Shown: in pieces, positions 51,456-60,326 of the stretch | How positions within the stretch are numbered: position 1 is the stretch's first letter | Layout: each line of letters starts with the position of its first letter | Source of the DNA: SVTX01 sp051867975 | GTDB lineage: Bacteria > Bacillota > Clostridia > Oscillospirales > CAG-272 | DNA: 64,000 nucleotides | Assembly: GCA_051867975.1 (NCBI GenBank) | Contig: JBJDZM010000079.1 | Coordinates: 47,674 to 111,673 of the forward strand | Direction of reading: 5' to 3' | Translations under genes and position numbers: made by a program | Notes under the pieces: model-generated | Told to the model about the DNA's origin: nothing | What the model saw: the letters and a program-made list of their open reading frames with translations, nothing else | Databases searched by the model: none

Positions 51456-51863
51456 ATGGCAAACAACAAAAAGGGTATCGCCGGAATGGTGATAGGAATT
51501 ACAACCGGTGCATTGGCGGCTGCTTCAGCATGCCTTGCTACAATCAAAATCGTACAGGAGATAAAAAAAGATAATCAAGAAACGACGATGGTATCTCCCA
51601 ACGATAAGAATTTTGTCACTGTAAGATGCGGTTCATCCCACTTTGCAAACGGACTTACTCTCATCCATGTAAAGGCAGAGAACGAGAACGATAATTGTGA
51701 ACTCAGCTTCCTTGCGGGAAAGAGCGCAAATAGCATTTCCTTCAATTGGGAAGATGACGATCATTTCTCTCTTTACATCGGAGACGGCAAGACGAAAAAA
51801 TGCTGTGATGTTTCGTTCGAGGGCGAAGAAATTAACATGGAATACTATTTGAAAAAAGACTGA
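51456..51863 (+). CDS. Small membrane-anchored protein of unknown function
   Basis: A 135-residue protein with one N-terminal hydrophobic helix (about 6-30: AGMVIGITTGALAAASACLA) and a short exposed or cytosolic domain with beta-rich, acidic sequence (GSSHFANGLTLIHVKAENENDNCELSF, FNWEDDDHFSLYIGDGKTKKCCDVSFEG). No lipobox is clear; an internal cysteine in the helix (SACL) might mimic one. It starts 1 nt after the HAD stop with GGAGG inside the HAD gene end, so it is coupled. The family is not recognised. Confidence 0.72.
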   Translation: MANNKKGIAGMVIGITTGALAAASACLATIKIVQEIKKDNQETTMVSPNDKNFVTVRCGSSHFANGLTLIHVKAENENDNCELSFLAGKSANSISFNWEDDDHFSLYIGDGKTKKCCDVSFEGEEINMEYYLKKD

Positions 51864-51896
51864 TAAAGGCTTATTATACAAAAATAGGGGGACAAA

Positions 51897-53279
51897 ATGA
51901 TTATTTCAAGAATTTTACTTGAAGACGTGCTTGCAGTGGCGATGTCTTCAGGAGCGGACTTTGCCGAGGTGTATGCCGAGAGAACAAGAAATAACGGCAT
52001 ACGTTTCTTAAACGGCAAAATTGATACCGCTAACGACGGTGTTACATCGGGTGTAGGAATACGCGCGTTCATCGGAACGAGAACGGTATATGCTACTACG
52101 ACAGACCTCTCGCGCTCGGGTCTTATCCGTTGCGCAAGAGCAGTTGCAGATGCTCTCGGAGAGAGTAATGCTCAGGTATCCATTCATCTTACGGAGCGTA
52201 TTTTTCCGAATATTCATCCCGTGAAGATACTTCCCGGAAGCACTCCGATGAAGATGAGAACGGATATACTTAAAGAGGCATGCTTTGCCGCAAGCGAACG
52301 TGACGAGAAAATCAAGCAGGTTATGGGAAATCTTGCATCGGTTGACCATACGATACTTATTGCAAACAGCGAGGGACTTTATACCTCGGACAGACACGTA
52401 AGAACGAGAATTGCCGTGCAGGCTGTTGCATCGGACGGACATGAAAATCAGTCGGGAGGAGCATCTCCCGGACGCGGAATGGGACTTGAAATGTTTGAAT
52501 TTATCGATCCCAAGAACGTAGGTATCACAGCCGCCGATCAGGCTCTTGTCAACCTTCGCGCAGATTACTGTCCCGCAGGACAGATGACCGTTGCTATTGA
52601 AAACGGATTCGGCGGAGTGATTTTCCACGAGGCTTGCGGACACTCACTTGAGGCTACAAGCGTAGGCACGGGAACATCACAGATGGCAGGCAAAATGGGT
52701 CAGAAGATTGCGAACGAAAAGGTTACTGCAATCGACGACGGAACTATACCGGGCGCTTGGGGATCGGTCAACATTGACGACGAGGGTCATCCTACACAGA
52801 AAAACGTTCTCATCGAGAACGGTATTCTCAAGAGCTATATGATAGACCGTCTCGGCTCGCGCCGTATGGGCATGGAAATGACAGGAAACGGCAGACGCGA
52901 GAGCTTTGAATATGAGCCAACTTCGAGAATGACAAATACATATATCGCGAACGGACCCGACAAGAATGAAGATATCATCGCTTCTATCGAATACGGCCTT
53001 TATGCGAAGAGCATGGGCGGCGGATCGGTAAATCCCTTGACCGGAGAATTTAACTTTGGTGTAAATGAGGGTTATATTATAAGAAACGGTGTTATTTGCG
53101 AGCCTGTTCGCGGTGCATCTCTCGTAGGAACAGGATCGCAGATACTTATGGATATCGATATGGTTGGACAAAATCTTGACACTGCACAGGGTATGTGCGG
53201 TTCATCAAGCGGAAGCGTTCCGACAGATGTCGGTCAGCCTCTCATTCGAGTTTCTAAAATAACAGTAGGAGGTCGCTGA
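51897..53279 (+). CDS. tldD: TldD-type metalloprotease subunit
   Basis: A 460-residue member of the TldD/PmbA family. The zinc site HExxxH is present as FHEACGHSLEA (about 243-253), making this the catalytic subunit. TldD with TldE forms a hollow heterodimer that threads unfolded peptides through to the active site; known substrates include microcin precursors and CcdA. TldE follows 2 nt downstream. AGGGGGAC precedes the start. No peptide or RiPP cluster is nearby, so a housekeeping role is likely. Confidence 0.95.
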   Translation: MIISRILLEDVLAVAMSSGADFAEVYAERTRNNGIRFLNGKIDTANDGVTSGVGIRAFIGTRTVYATTTDLSRSGLIRCARAVADALGESNAQVSIHLTERIFPNIHPVKILPGSTPMKMRTDILKEACFAASERDEKIKQVMGNLASVDHTILIANSEGLYTSDRHVRTRIAVQAVASDGHENQSGGASPGRGMGLEMFEFIDPKNVGITAADQALVNLRADYCPAGQMTVAIENGFGGVIFHEACGHSLEATSVGTGTSQMAGKMGQKIANEKVTAIDDGTIPGAWGSVNIDDEGHPTQKNVLIENGILKSYMIDRLGSRRMGMEMTGNGRRESFEYEPTSRMTNTYIANGPDKNEDIIASIEYGLYAKSMGGGSVNPLTGEFNFGVNEGYIIRNGVICEPVRGASLVGTGSQILMDIDMVGQNLDTAQGMCGSSSGSVPTDVGQPLIRVSKITVGGR

Positions 53280-53281
53280 TA

Positions 53282-54610
53282 ATGAATTTCAATGAAATCA
53301 AGACAATAATCTCCGAGGCATGCAAAAAGTACGGAGTGGAGGAATATGAGGTTTCCTATTCTATTGGTGAGAATATCAGCGCGGAGACTCTTAAGGACGA
53401 GATAAGCGCGCTAAGCTCTGGCGAGAGTGCAACCGTATATTTCCGTTGCATAGTTGACGGACATATGGGATATGCTTCGACAAGTTTCTTTGACAGCGAT
53501 GAGATAGAGGATCTCGTCATCAGAGCATCGGATAACGCAAAGGCAATTGAGAATGATGATGTTGTGGTCATCTTCAAGGGTTCTGAATCCTACTGTAAGA
53601 CAACCGCTCCGGAGCCTGAAATTGTTGATGCGGCGGAGCTTAAAAATAAAGCTTTGGAGCTTCAAAAAAAGACATATGCGTACAATGATGCGGTCGTTGA
53701 CGGAACGCAGTCGATAGCAATGTCGTTCAGAGATGAGATATATCTCTATAATTCTCACGGACTCGAACTTTCAAACCGTGTCGGAATGACGGGGTGCTAC
53801 GTTGCCGCTGTTGTCAACAAGGACGGAGAGTCACGTGACAACTTTGAGTTTGCCGAATCCATCCACGGTGAAAAGTTTGACGAGCTTCCAAAGAAGGCGG
53901 TTGACGGTGCGCTTGAGAAGATAGGTGCGTCAGAGATACCCACGGGAAAGTATAATGTCGTAATTGACGGAACTCAAATGCGTTCGCTCCTGTCCGCATT
54001 TTCACCTTCTTTCTCGGCAAAGAATGCCATTCTCGGTATGTCGATGCTTGCGGGCAAGGAAGGAGAGAAGATAGCGGCAGATATTGTCAATATCACAGAT
54101 GACGCTATGAGAGACGGTTGCCCCGTACAGACTCCCTTTGATGACGAAGGCGTTGCAACGTATAAGAAAAACGTCGTTGAGAACGGAGTTCTCAAAACCC
54201 TTCTTTATGACCTTACAACAGCAATAAAAACGGGAAAGCAGACAACGGCAAACGGTCGTCGCGGCGGCAATATCGCACCCTACAACTTCGGAATTTCCGC
54301 AGGTGAAGACACGCTTGAAGGACTTTTCAATAAGGCAGGAGACGGAATTTATGTAACGGGTGTCAAGGGACTTCACGCAGGCGCAAACCCGATTACGGGA
54401 GATTTCTCCGTAGAGAGCGAAGGATTCCTTATCAAAGACGGCAAAAAAGCAGGTCCTGTTAAGTCGTTTACAGTCGCAGGAAACTTCTTCTCGCTTCTCA
54501 AGGAAATCGACTCGCTTTCAAATGAGGTAAAATGGGGAATACCCGGCGGATTTACCGTTTTCGGCTCTCCCGATGTTCTCATCAAGGGCATGAGTGTCGC
54601 AGGAAAATAA
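53282..54610 (+). CDS. tldE: TldE/PmbA-type protease partner subunit
   Basis: A 442-residue partner of TldD. It keeps the family fold (SGESATVYFRCIVDGHMGYASTSFFD, the LKTLLYDLTTAIKTGKQTTANGRR block, and GFLIKDGKKAGPVKSFTVAGNFF) but lacks HExxxH, as expected of TldE. The start is ATG 53282 with AGGAGG in the end of tldD. Its terminator (54652-54702) overlaps the promoter of rny. Confidence 0.93.
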   Translation: MNFNEIKTIISEACKKYGVEEYEVSYSIGENISAETLKDEISALSSGESATVYFRCIVDGHMGYASTSFFDSDEIEDLVIRASDNAKAIENDDVVVIFKGSESYCKTTAPEPEIVDAAELKNKALELQKKTYAYNDAVVDGTQSIAMSFRDEIYLYNSHGLELSNRVGMTGCYVAAVVNKDGESRDNFEFAESIHGEKFDELPKKAVDGALEKIGASEIPTGKYNVVIDGTQMRSLLSAFSPSFSAKNAILGMSMLAGKEGEKIAADIVNITDDAMRDGCPVQTPFDDEGVATYKKNVVENGVLKTLLYDLTTAIKTGKQTTANGRRGGNIAPYNFGISAGEDTLEGLFNKAGDGIYVTGVKGLHAGANPITGDFSVESEGFLIKDGKKAGPVKSFTVAGNFFSLLKEIDSLSNEVKWGIPGGFTVFGSPDVLIKGMSVAGK

Positions 54611-54651
54611 AGCATACGATTAACAAATATTAAATTTTTTATGAACTCTAC

Positions 54652-54702
54652 GGCATTTTGTCGATACGCTGTCAAAAAGCTATTGACAAAATGCCTTTTT
54701 TT
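54652..54702 (+). terminator. tldD-tldE terminator overlapping the rny promoter
   Basis: GGCATTTTGTC (54652-54662) pairs with GACAAAATGCC (54685-54695), an 11-bp perfect stem, followed by TTTTTTT. The 3' arm includes TTGACA, the -35 box of the rny promoter. Confidence 0.85.
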
Positions 54703-54711
54703 ATTTATAAT
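54683..54711 (+). promoter_or_regulatory. rny promoter
   Basis: TTGACA (54683-54688) and TATAAT (54706-54711) are 17 nt apart. About 135 nt of untranslated leader would separate it from the start codon. Confidence 0.85.
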
Positions 54712-54855
54712 ATAGAAAGGTATATTTTAAATTGTTTTAAATCGGTTTATATAAAACCGTATTCAATACATTTACATGGGGAACATCGGAGCTGTTTTTC
54801 ATGATATGTGCCTGAACATAATGCTCCGCAGAAAAATCAAGGAGGAAAAACAAAA

Positions 54856-56403
54856 ATGCCCACTGAAGTAATAGCTGCTATCGTAGCCGCTGTTGTTGGC
54901 ATTGCACTTGGATTTTTCGTAGGTTTTCTTATCAGAAAAAAGGTCGGCGAGGCTAAGATAGGCTCAGCAGAGACCGAAGCTCGCAAGATCGTTGAAGAGG
55001 CTAAGAAAGATGCCGAATCTGCAAAGAAAGAGGCAATGATCGAAGCAAAAGAGTCTATTATGGCTCAGAGAAACGAACTTGAACGCGAGATCAAGGACAG
55101 ACGCAAAGAGTTGTCACGTCTTGAAAACAGAGTTGCCCAGAAAGAGGAAACTATTGACAAAAAGACAGAGGCGCTTGAGCGTAAAACCGAGATCCTCGAT
55201 AAGAAGATCAAGGAAAACGAAGAAATCAAAGAGCAGCACAACGAAGTACTGAGATTGCAGCTCAAGAGACTCGAAGAAATTTCGGGTATCAGCGTTGAAA
55301 GAGCAAAAGAAGAGCTTTTTGAGCGTGTTGAGTCTGAGACGAAGCACGAGTTGGCACAGCGCCTTGATGAGCTTGAGGCTCAGTTCAAGGAAGAGGCTGA
55401 CGAAAAGTCGAAGAACATTATATCTCTTGCCATTCAGAGATATGCGTCGGATCACGTATCCGAGTCCACAGTGTCCAGCGTAGCACTTCCCAGCGAGGAA
55501 ATGAAGGGAAGAATTATCGGACGCGAAGGACGAAACATTCAAAAAATTGAAACACTTACGGGAGTCGAGCTTATAATCGACGATACGCCCGAGACCATCA
55601 CCTTGTCGGGATTTGACCCCGTAAGACGTGAAGTTGCGAGAATTGCACTTGAAAGACTAATATCTGACGGACGTATACATCCCGCAAGAATCGAAGAAAT
55701 GGTTGAGAAGGCGCAGAAGGAAGTTGAAGCGTCTGTCAAGCAGGCAGGCGAGAGAGCAACCTTCGAGGTCGGAATACACGGAATCAATCCCGAGCTTGTA
55801 AAACTGCTCGGAAGACTCAAGTACAGAACAAGTTACGGACAGAATGTACTTAAGCACTCAATAGAAGTTGCATTCCTTGCAGGAATTATGGCAGATGAGC
55901 TTGGAGTTGACAGTAACCTTGCAAAGAGAGCCGGACTTCTTCACGATATCGGTAAAGCATTCCCGCACGACGTTGAGGGATCTCACGTTGAGATCGGTGT
56001 AAATGCCGCTAAGAAGTACAAGGAGAGCCGTGAGGTCGTCCATGCAATCGAGGCACACCACAATGACGTTGAGCCGAAGACAATAATCGCAGTATTGGTT
56101 CAGGCTGCAGACGCAATAAGCGCCGCAAGACCGGGAGCGCGCCGCGAGGACATGGAAAATTACATCAAACGTCTTGAAAAGCTTGAAGAGATAGCAAAGA
56201 GCTTCAGCGGAATTGACAAAGCGTTTGCAATTCAGGCAGGACGTGAAATAAGAGTTATGGTCAAGCCCGAAGAGGTAAATGACGCAGGTATGAAGGTCAT
56301 CGCACGTGAGATGGCGGCAAAGATACAGGCAGAGGTCAAGTACCCGGGACAAATAAAGATCAATCTTATACGCGAGAGCCGCGCAGTCGACTACGCAAAA
56401 TAA
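54856..56403 (+). CDS. rny: Ribonuclease Y
   Basis: A 515-residue endoribonuclease that starts bulk mRNA decay in many Firmicutes. An N-terminal transmembrane helix (about 5-27) anchors it, then a long coiled coil (about 35-190), a KH domain (about 205-270: MKGRIIGREGRNIQKIETLTGVE) and an HD domain with HDIGKAFPHD and EAHHNDVEP. ATG 54856 is chosen because GGAGG lies 10 nt upstream; the 54808 start would add a non-family extension. Predicted functional partner of the YlbF-family protein. Confidence 0.96.
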   Translation: MPTEVIAAIVAAVVGIALGFFVGFLIRKKVGEAKIGSAETEARKIVEEAKKDAESAKKEAMIEAKESIMAQRNELEREIKDRRKELSRLENRVAQKEETIDKKTEALERKTEILDKKIKENEEIKEQHNEVLRLQLKRLEEISGISVERAKEELFERVESETKHELAQRLDELEAQFKEEADEKSKNIISLAIQRYASDHVSESTVSSVALPSEEMKGRIIGREGRNIQKIETLTGVELIIDDTPETITLSGFDPVRREVARIALERLISDGRIHPARIEEMVEKAQKEVEASVKQAGERATFEVGIHGINPELVKLLGRLKYRTSYGQNVLKHSIEVAFLAGIMADELGVDSNLAKRAGLLHDIGKAFPHDVEGSHVEIGVNAAKKYKESREVVHAIEAHHNDVEPKTIIAVLVQAADAISAARPGARREDMENYIKRLEKLEEIAKSFSGIDKAFAIQAGREIRVMVKPEEVNDAGMKVIAREMAAKIQAEVKYPGQIKINLIRESRAVDYAK

Positions 56404-56570
56404 TTCAAATATGCAGAAATCTCTGTAAATTCTATCCCTTAGTTACAGTTAAGGATCATATATATTTAACATAGAGCACAGATGAGAATAAGCACGGGAC
56501 ATTGCCCCGGAGAAAATACATTTGACAACAAACCGCCGACGGATCTTCTGCCGGCGGTTTGTAATTGTGG
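56404..56570. other. Intergenic region after rny with an 11-bp hairpin
   Basis: ACAAACCGCCG (56528-56538) pairs with CGGCGGTTTGT (56552-56562). No T tract follows on the plus strand, so its role as a terminator is uncertain; it may stabilise a 3' end. The rest of the gap up to the XRE promoter holds no gene that I can support. Confidence 0.5.
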
Positions 56571-56632
56571 ACCTCACAAAAGCGGAACTTGGCGAATTCT
56601 CGCATTTCGGGAGTAATTCCTTCACCTGAGGG

Positions 56633-56661
56633 TTGCATTTTTCCTGACGGTATGATAGAAT
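56633..56661 (+). promoter_or_regulatory. XRE regulator promoter (weak match)
   Basis: TTGCAT (56633-56638) and TAGAAT (56656-56661) are 17 nt apart, about 40 nt before ATG 56700. Confidence 0.6.
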
Positions 56662-56699
56662 TGTACCATAATCGAACAAGAAATGCGGGAGGCATAGTA

Positions 56700-57995
56700 A
56701 TGGAGAAAAAAACAATTGGTAAGTTCATATCGGCACTGCGTAAGGCAAATGGCATGACACAAAAGGAGCTTGGTGAAAAACTTTTTGTATCGGATAAAAC
56801 AGTAAGCCGCTGGGAGTGCGATGAGTGTACGCCGGAGTTGTCGCTTATACCTTTGATAGCAGAGATATTCGATGTCACTACCGACGAGCTTTTGCGCGGA
56901 GAACGCAATAATCCGGATAGAGATGCCGTCAACTATGAAGAGACAGCAAACAGGCAGAAATTAAAGAGCGATAGACAATTCAAGCTGATACTTGATAAAA
57001 GAAACCGAAAATACAAGAATCTGACTCTAATATCAATAGGAATCAGCATTTTCGGTTTCATAGCGGCTATGATAGCCAACCTGGGTTTTTCCAAAGGCTT
57101 GATTGCTTTTTGCCTTGCCGCTGCTTTTTGTGTGGCGAGTGAAATATGTCAGATATGCTTTGCAATAAATGCGAACATCGCGATTGACGAAGAAGATGAT
57201 ACCTATACTGATAGGATAGAAGAAGCGAATACGCGTACGACAAGAACAGCTGTCACCGTTTCTTTTGTAAATATGCTGCTTTTTATGTTCTGCCTGCCTC
57301 TTGTTTCTCTCATTGATGGTGCGAACTTTGGGTTGGTATTTGAATATTGGCTGGTATACGGTTTTTTGTTTTCCTGTGTTGCTTTTGTTATCGGATATGT
57401 CATTTATACGCTTTTTGTCCGCAAGATTCTCTGTAAACGCAGGTTGATAGTTCTTTCTGACAGGCAAAAAAACGTTTCCAAGAAGAATGAGAAGCTGTTG
57501 AAACGTACAGTGGCAGTATTCGTGATTATCGCCATAGCAATCGGAACCGGGATTATCGTTCTGAATTCCATGGGCAGGCAAGCGTTTAGAACCGATCTTG
57601 AGTTCGACAGCTGTGATGATTTCAAGGCTTTTATGGAGAGCGATTATGATAGATGGCTAAAAGAGGGATACAGTTATGTCGATGAGAACGGCAATACAGT
57701 ATACGACGAAGATATTGAATTCGACGACAGAAAAGTCTATAACAAAATACGAAACGCGAAGGGAGAGGTTATTTGCGAATACTACCATAACCCCGACTTA
57801 TATATGGATATTATATTTACGGAATCTGCCGATGATAAAATGCCGGTGACGGTTATAACCAAGGAAGCATATTATAATGCCTTAGATACATTCCGAACAA
57901 TAGAGTCGACACTTTATACGCTTATCGTGATTGATTTTGTTATATCGGCGGCAGTTTACTTATTAATGAGTCATAAAACAAAGAATAACGAATAA
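56700..57995 (+). CDS. XRE-family helix-turn-helix protein with membrane domain
   Basis: A 431-residue protein. The N-terminal XRE HTH (about 1-66: IGKFISALRKANGMTQKELGEKLF, VSDKTVSRWECDECTPELSLIPLIAEIFDVTTDELL) is followed by a charged linker, four to five transmembrane helices (about 100-300) and a C-terminal extracytoplasmic part flanked by a last helix (about 405-425). Such proteins are thought to be membrane-tethered regulators sensing envelope or peptide signals. ATG 56700 follows GGGAGG. The last codons lie inside a 7-bp tandem repeat. It converges on the TerB/helicase operon but no direct link is seen. Confidence 0.82.
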   Translation: MEKKTIGKFISALRKANGMTQKELGEKLFVSDKTVSRWECDECTPELSLIPLIAEIFDVTTDELLRGERNNPDRDAVNYEETANRQKLKSDRQFKLILDKRNRKYKNLTLISIGISIFGFIAAMIANLGFSKGLIAFCLAAAFCVASEICQICFAINANIAIDEEDDTYTDRIEEANTRTTRTAVTVSFVNMLLFMFCLPLVSLIDGANFGLVFEYWLVYGFLFSCVAFVIGYVIYTLFVRKILCKRRLIVLSDRQKNVSKKNEKLLKRTVAVFVIIAIAIGTGIIVLNSMGRQAFRTDLEFDSCDDFKAFMESDYDRWLKEGYSYVDENGNTVYDEDIEFDDRKVYNKIRNAKGEVICEYYHNPDLYMDIIFTESADDKMPVTVITKEAYYNALDTFRTIESTLYTLIVIDFVISAAVYLLMSHKTKNNE

Positions 57996-58018
57996 AGAAT
58001 AAAGAACAAAGAATAAAG
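57980..58018. repeat. 7-bp tandem repeat between convergent genes
   Basis: Five to six units of AAAGAAT (with AACGAAT and AAAGAAC variants) run in tandem. They overlap the stop codon of the XRE gene and end 2 nt before the helicase stop on the other strand. Slippage could alter the end of the XRE protein. Confidence 0.75.
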
Positions 58019-58019
58019 A

Positions 58020-60287
58020 CTATTTATATTCTTCAAATATTGCTCTTATCTGTGCCTCAGCCTCATCTGCACGAAGCTTGTCCTCGGCATAAGCCTTGCG
58101 CAAAAGCTCGTAGGGAACATAGTTGTCGTATTTTTCAAAGACAGGTATTTCGCCGCCCTCGACAAGAGAGTGACAGTCAATTCCGTCACGTTCAACTCGG
58201 TTAAGCAAATGTGTAAGAAAATTGAGGTCGGTTATCTTCTCCATTTTAAAGGTGATATAATAGCACCCCTCAAATTCGATTCCGCTTATGTTGTTGTCCT
58301 TGGCGTTTCTTTGAATAAATTTACGCAGAGTCCTGAACGAGCGCGTTCCGAGCCACGGGAAAAGGCACCATGAATATCCGCCGAGGTGAACGAGAGAATG
58401 TTTGAGCATACCCGTGTTTCGGGCGGTCTTTCTCGCCTGTTCGATGCGTTTTTGCGCATTTTCTTTGAGGTAAGGATACACGGTGTCCTCTTGTAGCACT
58501 TGCTTCATTCTTTTTAGGATTTTCGTGTGTATCTCTCCGAAATCTCCGGGCCAGGATATTTCCATCTTGCCGTCGACCTTTTTGACATAGACGAGTTTGT
58601 GCGTGATGTCAAGCTCTTCGACCTCCCAAACACGTCCTGCAAGTGCGAATCGGTCGCCTACGGGCGGCGGAGTCGTGATTGTGCCTATTTCATCGGAGCC
58701 GCAACGGACGGTAAAATCCTCGCTGTCCTTGAAAACGGCGTAAAACTTGAAGCTCTTGAGAAGTCTCTCGCCCGAAAGACCTATTATCAGCCCCTTTTCA
58801 TCGGTCATCTCCAAAAAATCATTGTTGAGCATGGAGATGAGAAGGGTTTTATAGTCTTCCTTGCTGACCTTTTTAAACGGCGGCAGGGATAAAACTCGCT
58901 CTGCAAGCCGTGCCGCGGTCAACTCGCCGCTCGACGCGAGCATTGAAAGTGTCTGATGAAAGAGCAGACTGAACGGCAGTTTTTTCTGCGACGGCGGCTC
59001 AATAAATCTCTCTTCAATGTATAGCTGAATGATTGCAATTCCTCGCAAAAGCTCCCATGGGATAAGCTGGGGCAGAGGAGTGTTCGGAAGCGGGTCCTCT
59101 TCGCGGAAGACCATCATCATCTCGGGCGGGTCTCCGCGCCTTCCCGAACGTCCGAGACGTTGGAGAAAGTTTGAGACAGTGTTGGGTGCCTCGATCTGCA
59201 CTACTCTCTCAAGCCTGCCGATATCAATTCCAAGCTCCATCGTCACGGTTGCACAGGTTACGGCGACATCCTCGTCATTTCGCATTTTCATCTCCGCTTC
59301 CTCGCGCAGAGATGCCGAGAGATTTCCGTGATGAATCAGAATCTTACTGTCATCGTCCTGCCTCAGACGCGCGATTTGCCGCAAAGTTGCGCAGATATAC
59401 TCTGTTTCCTCGCGCGAGTTTGAAAACACGAGTGCCTTAGAGTCCTTAACGCAATCATAAACGTATTCGTAGCCGGGGTCAACGTAATACGGCTTTTTTT
59501 GTTTTATATTGTTGTACGACTCCGACTTGGCGGACTCTTTTTCTTTTTTCTCCTCGGGAGTTTCAAGCTCGGGATTTTGAATATAAAAATGCTCAAGTCC
59601 GAGCCGCCAACGGATTTTTTCCTGTGAGAGTTTTGGAATTTCGACCGCACGCTGTGAGTCCGCACGCAACCATTCTGCCGCTAAAGAGGGGTCGCCTATT
59701 GTCGCCGAAAGTCCGATACGTCTCGGATGGTATCCGATAAGGTGCGCGATGCGTGAGAGCTGGCAAATAATTTGATTTCCTCGGTCTGTTCCGGTCAGGG
59801 TGTGTATCTCATCGATAACCACAAAGCGCAGGTCCCCGAAAAGTCTCGGTATGTCGTTTGAGCGGTTGATGAGCATGGCTTCAAGCGATTCGGGAGTAAT
59901 CTGCAGTATTCCAGAAGGCTTTTCAAGCAGTTTTTTCTTGTGCGACATTGCAACGTCACCGTGCCAGTGTGTCACCTTGACACCCGTCATATCAAGCAAT
60001 TCTTCAAGGCGTTCAAATTGGTCGTTTATAAGACTTTTCAGGGGCGCGATATAAAGTACCCCCACGGTTGCGGGCGGATCCTCATGCAAAAGCGAAAGAA
60101 TGGGGAAAAAAGCCGCCTCTGTTTTTCCGCTTGCGGTGGATGAGGTCAAAAGCAGGTTGTTTTCGGTCTCGAATATTACCTTCGCCGCGGCAATCTGCAC
60201 CTCGCGCAAAGAGTCCCATGAATGAGAGTAAATATAATCACGTATGAAATCGGGGAAACGCTCAAATATTCTGTCCGCTTCGGTCAT
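58020..60287 (-). CDS. Lhr/BrxHI-like DEAD/DEAH-box helicase
   Basis: A 755-residue superfamily 2 helicase. Motif I is SSTASGKTE (about 49-57), Ib TPES, motif II DEIH (about 159-162), motif III SAT (194-196), and motif VI QRLGRSGRRG (about 376-385). The long C-terminal part (about 430-755) resembles the Lhr/BrxHI accessory region. BrxHI helicases belong to some BREX defence types. It is the last gene of a three-gene minus-strand operon after the DUF2791 ATPase (39 nt away). An Lhr-like repair helicase is the alternative, but the operon favours the defence-type group. Confidence 0.85.
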   Translation of the reverse strand: MTEADRIFERFPDFIRDYIYSHSWDSLREVQIAAAKVIFETENNLLLTSSTASGKTEAAFFPILSLLHEDPPATVGVLYIAPLKSLINDQFERLEELLDMTGVKVTHWHGDVAMSHKKKLLEKPSGILQITPESLEAMLINRSNDIPRLFGDLRFVVIDEIHTLTGTDRGNQIICQLSRIAHLIGYHPRRIGLSATIGDPSLAAEWLRADSQRAVEIPKLSQEKIRWRLGLEHFYIQNPELETPEEKKEKESAKSESYNNIKQKKPYYVDPGYEYVYDCVKDSKALVFSNSREETEYICATLRQIARLRQDDDSKILIHHGNLSASLREEAEMKMRNDEDVAVTCATVTMELGIDIGRLERVVQIEAPNTVSNFLQRLGRSGRRGDPPEMMMVFREEDPLPNTPLPQLIPWELLRGIAIIQLYIEERFIEPPSQKKLPFSLLFHQTLSMLASSGELTAARLAERVLSLPPFKKVSKEDYKTLLISMLNNDFLEMTDEKGLIIGLSGERLLKSFKFYAVFKDSEDFTVRCGSDEIGTITTPPPVGDRFALAGRVWEVEELDITHKLVYVKKVDGKMEISWPGDFGEIHTKILKRMKQVLQEDTVYPYLKENAQKRIEQARKTARNTGMLKHSLVHLGGYSWCLFPWLGTRSFRTLRKFIQRNAKDNNISGIEFEGCYYITFKMEKITDLNFLTHLLNRVERDGIDCHSLVEGGEIPVFEKYDNYVPYELLRKAYAEDKLRADEAEAQIRAIFEEYK

Positions 60288-60326
60288 TTTTTCTCCTTTC
60301 CTCGGTGTCTTTTTAAGGAAAAGACA

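Noticed and set aside
57980..58018. Attachment site or plasmid iteron
   Set aside because: The 7-bp AT-rich units are simple tandem repeats without an integrase or replication gene nearby.
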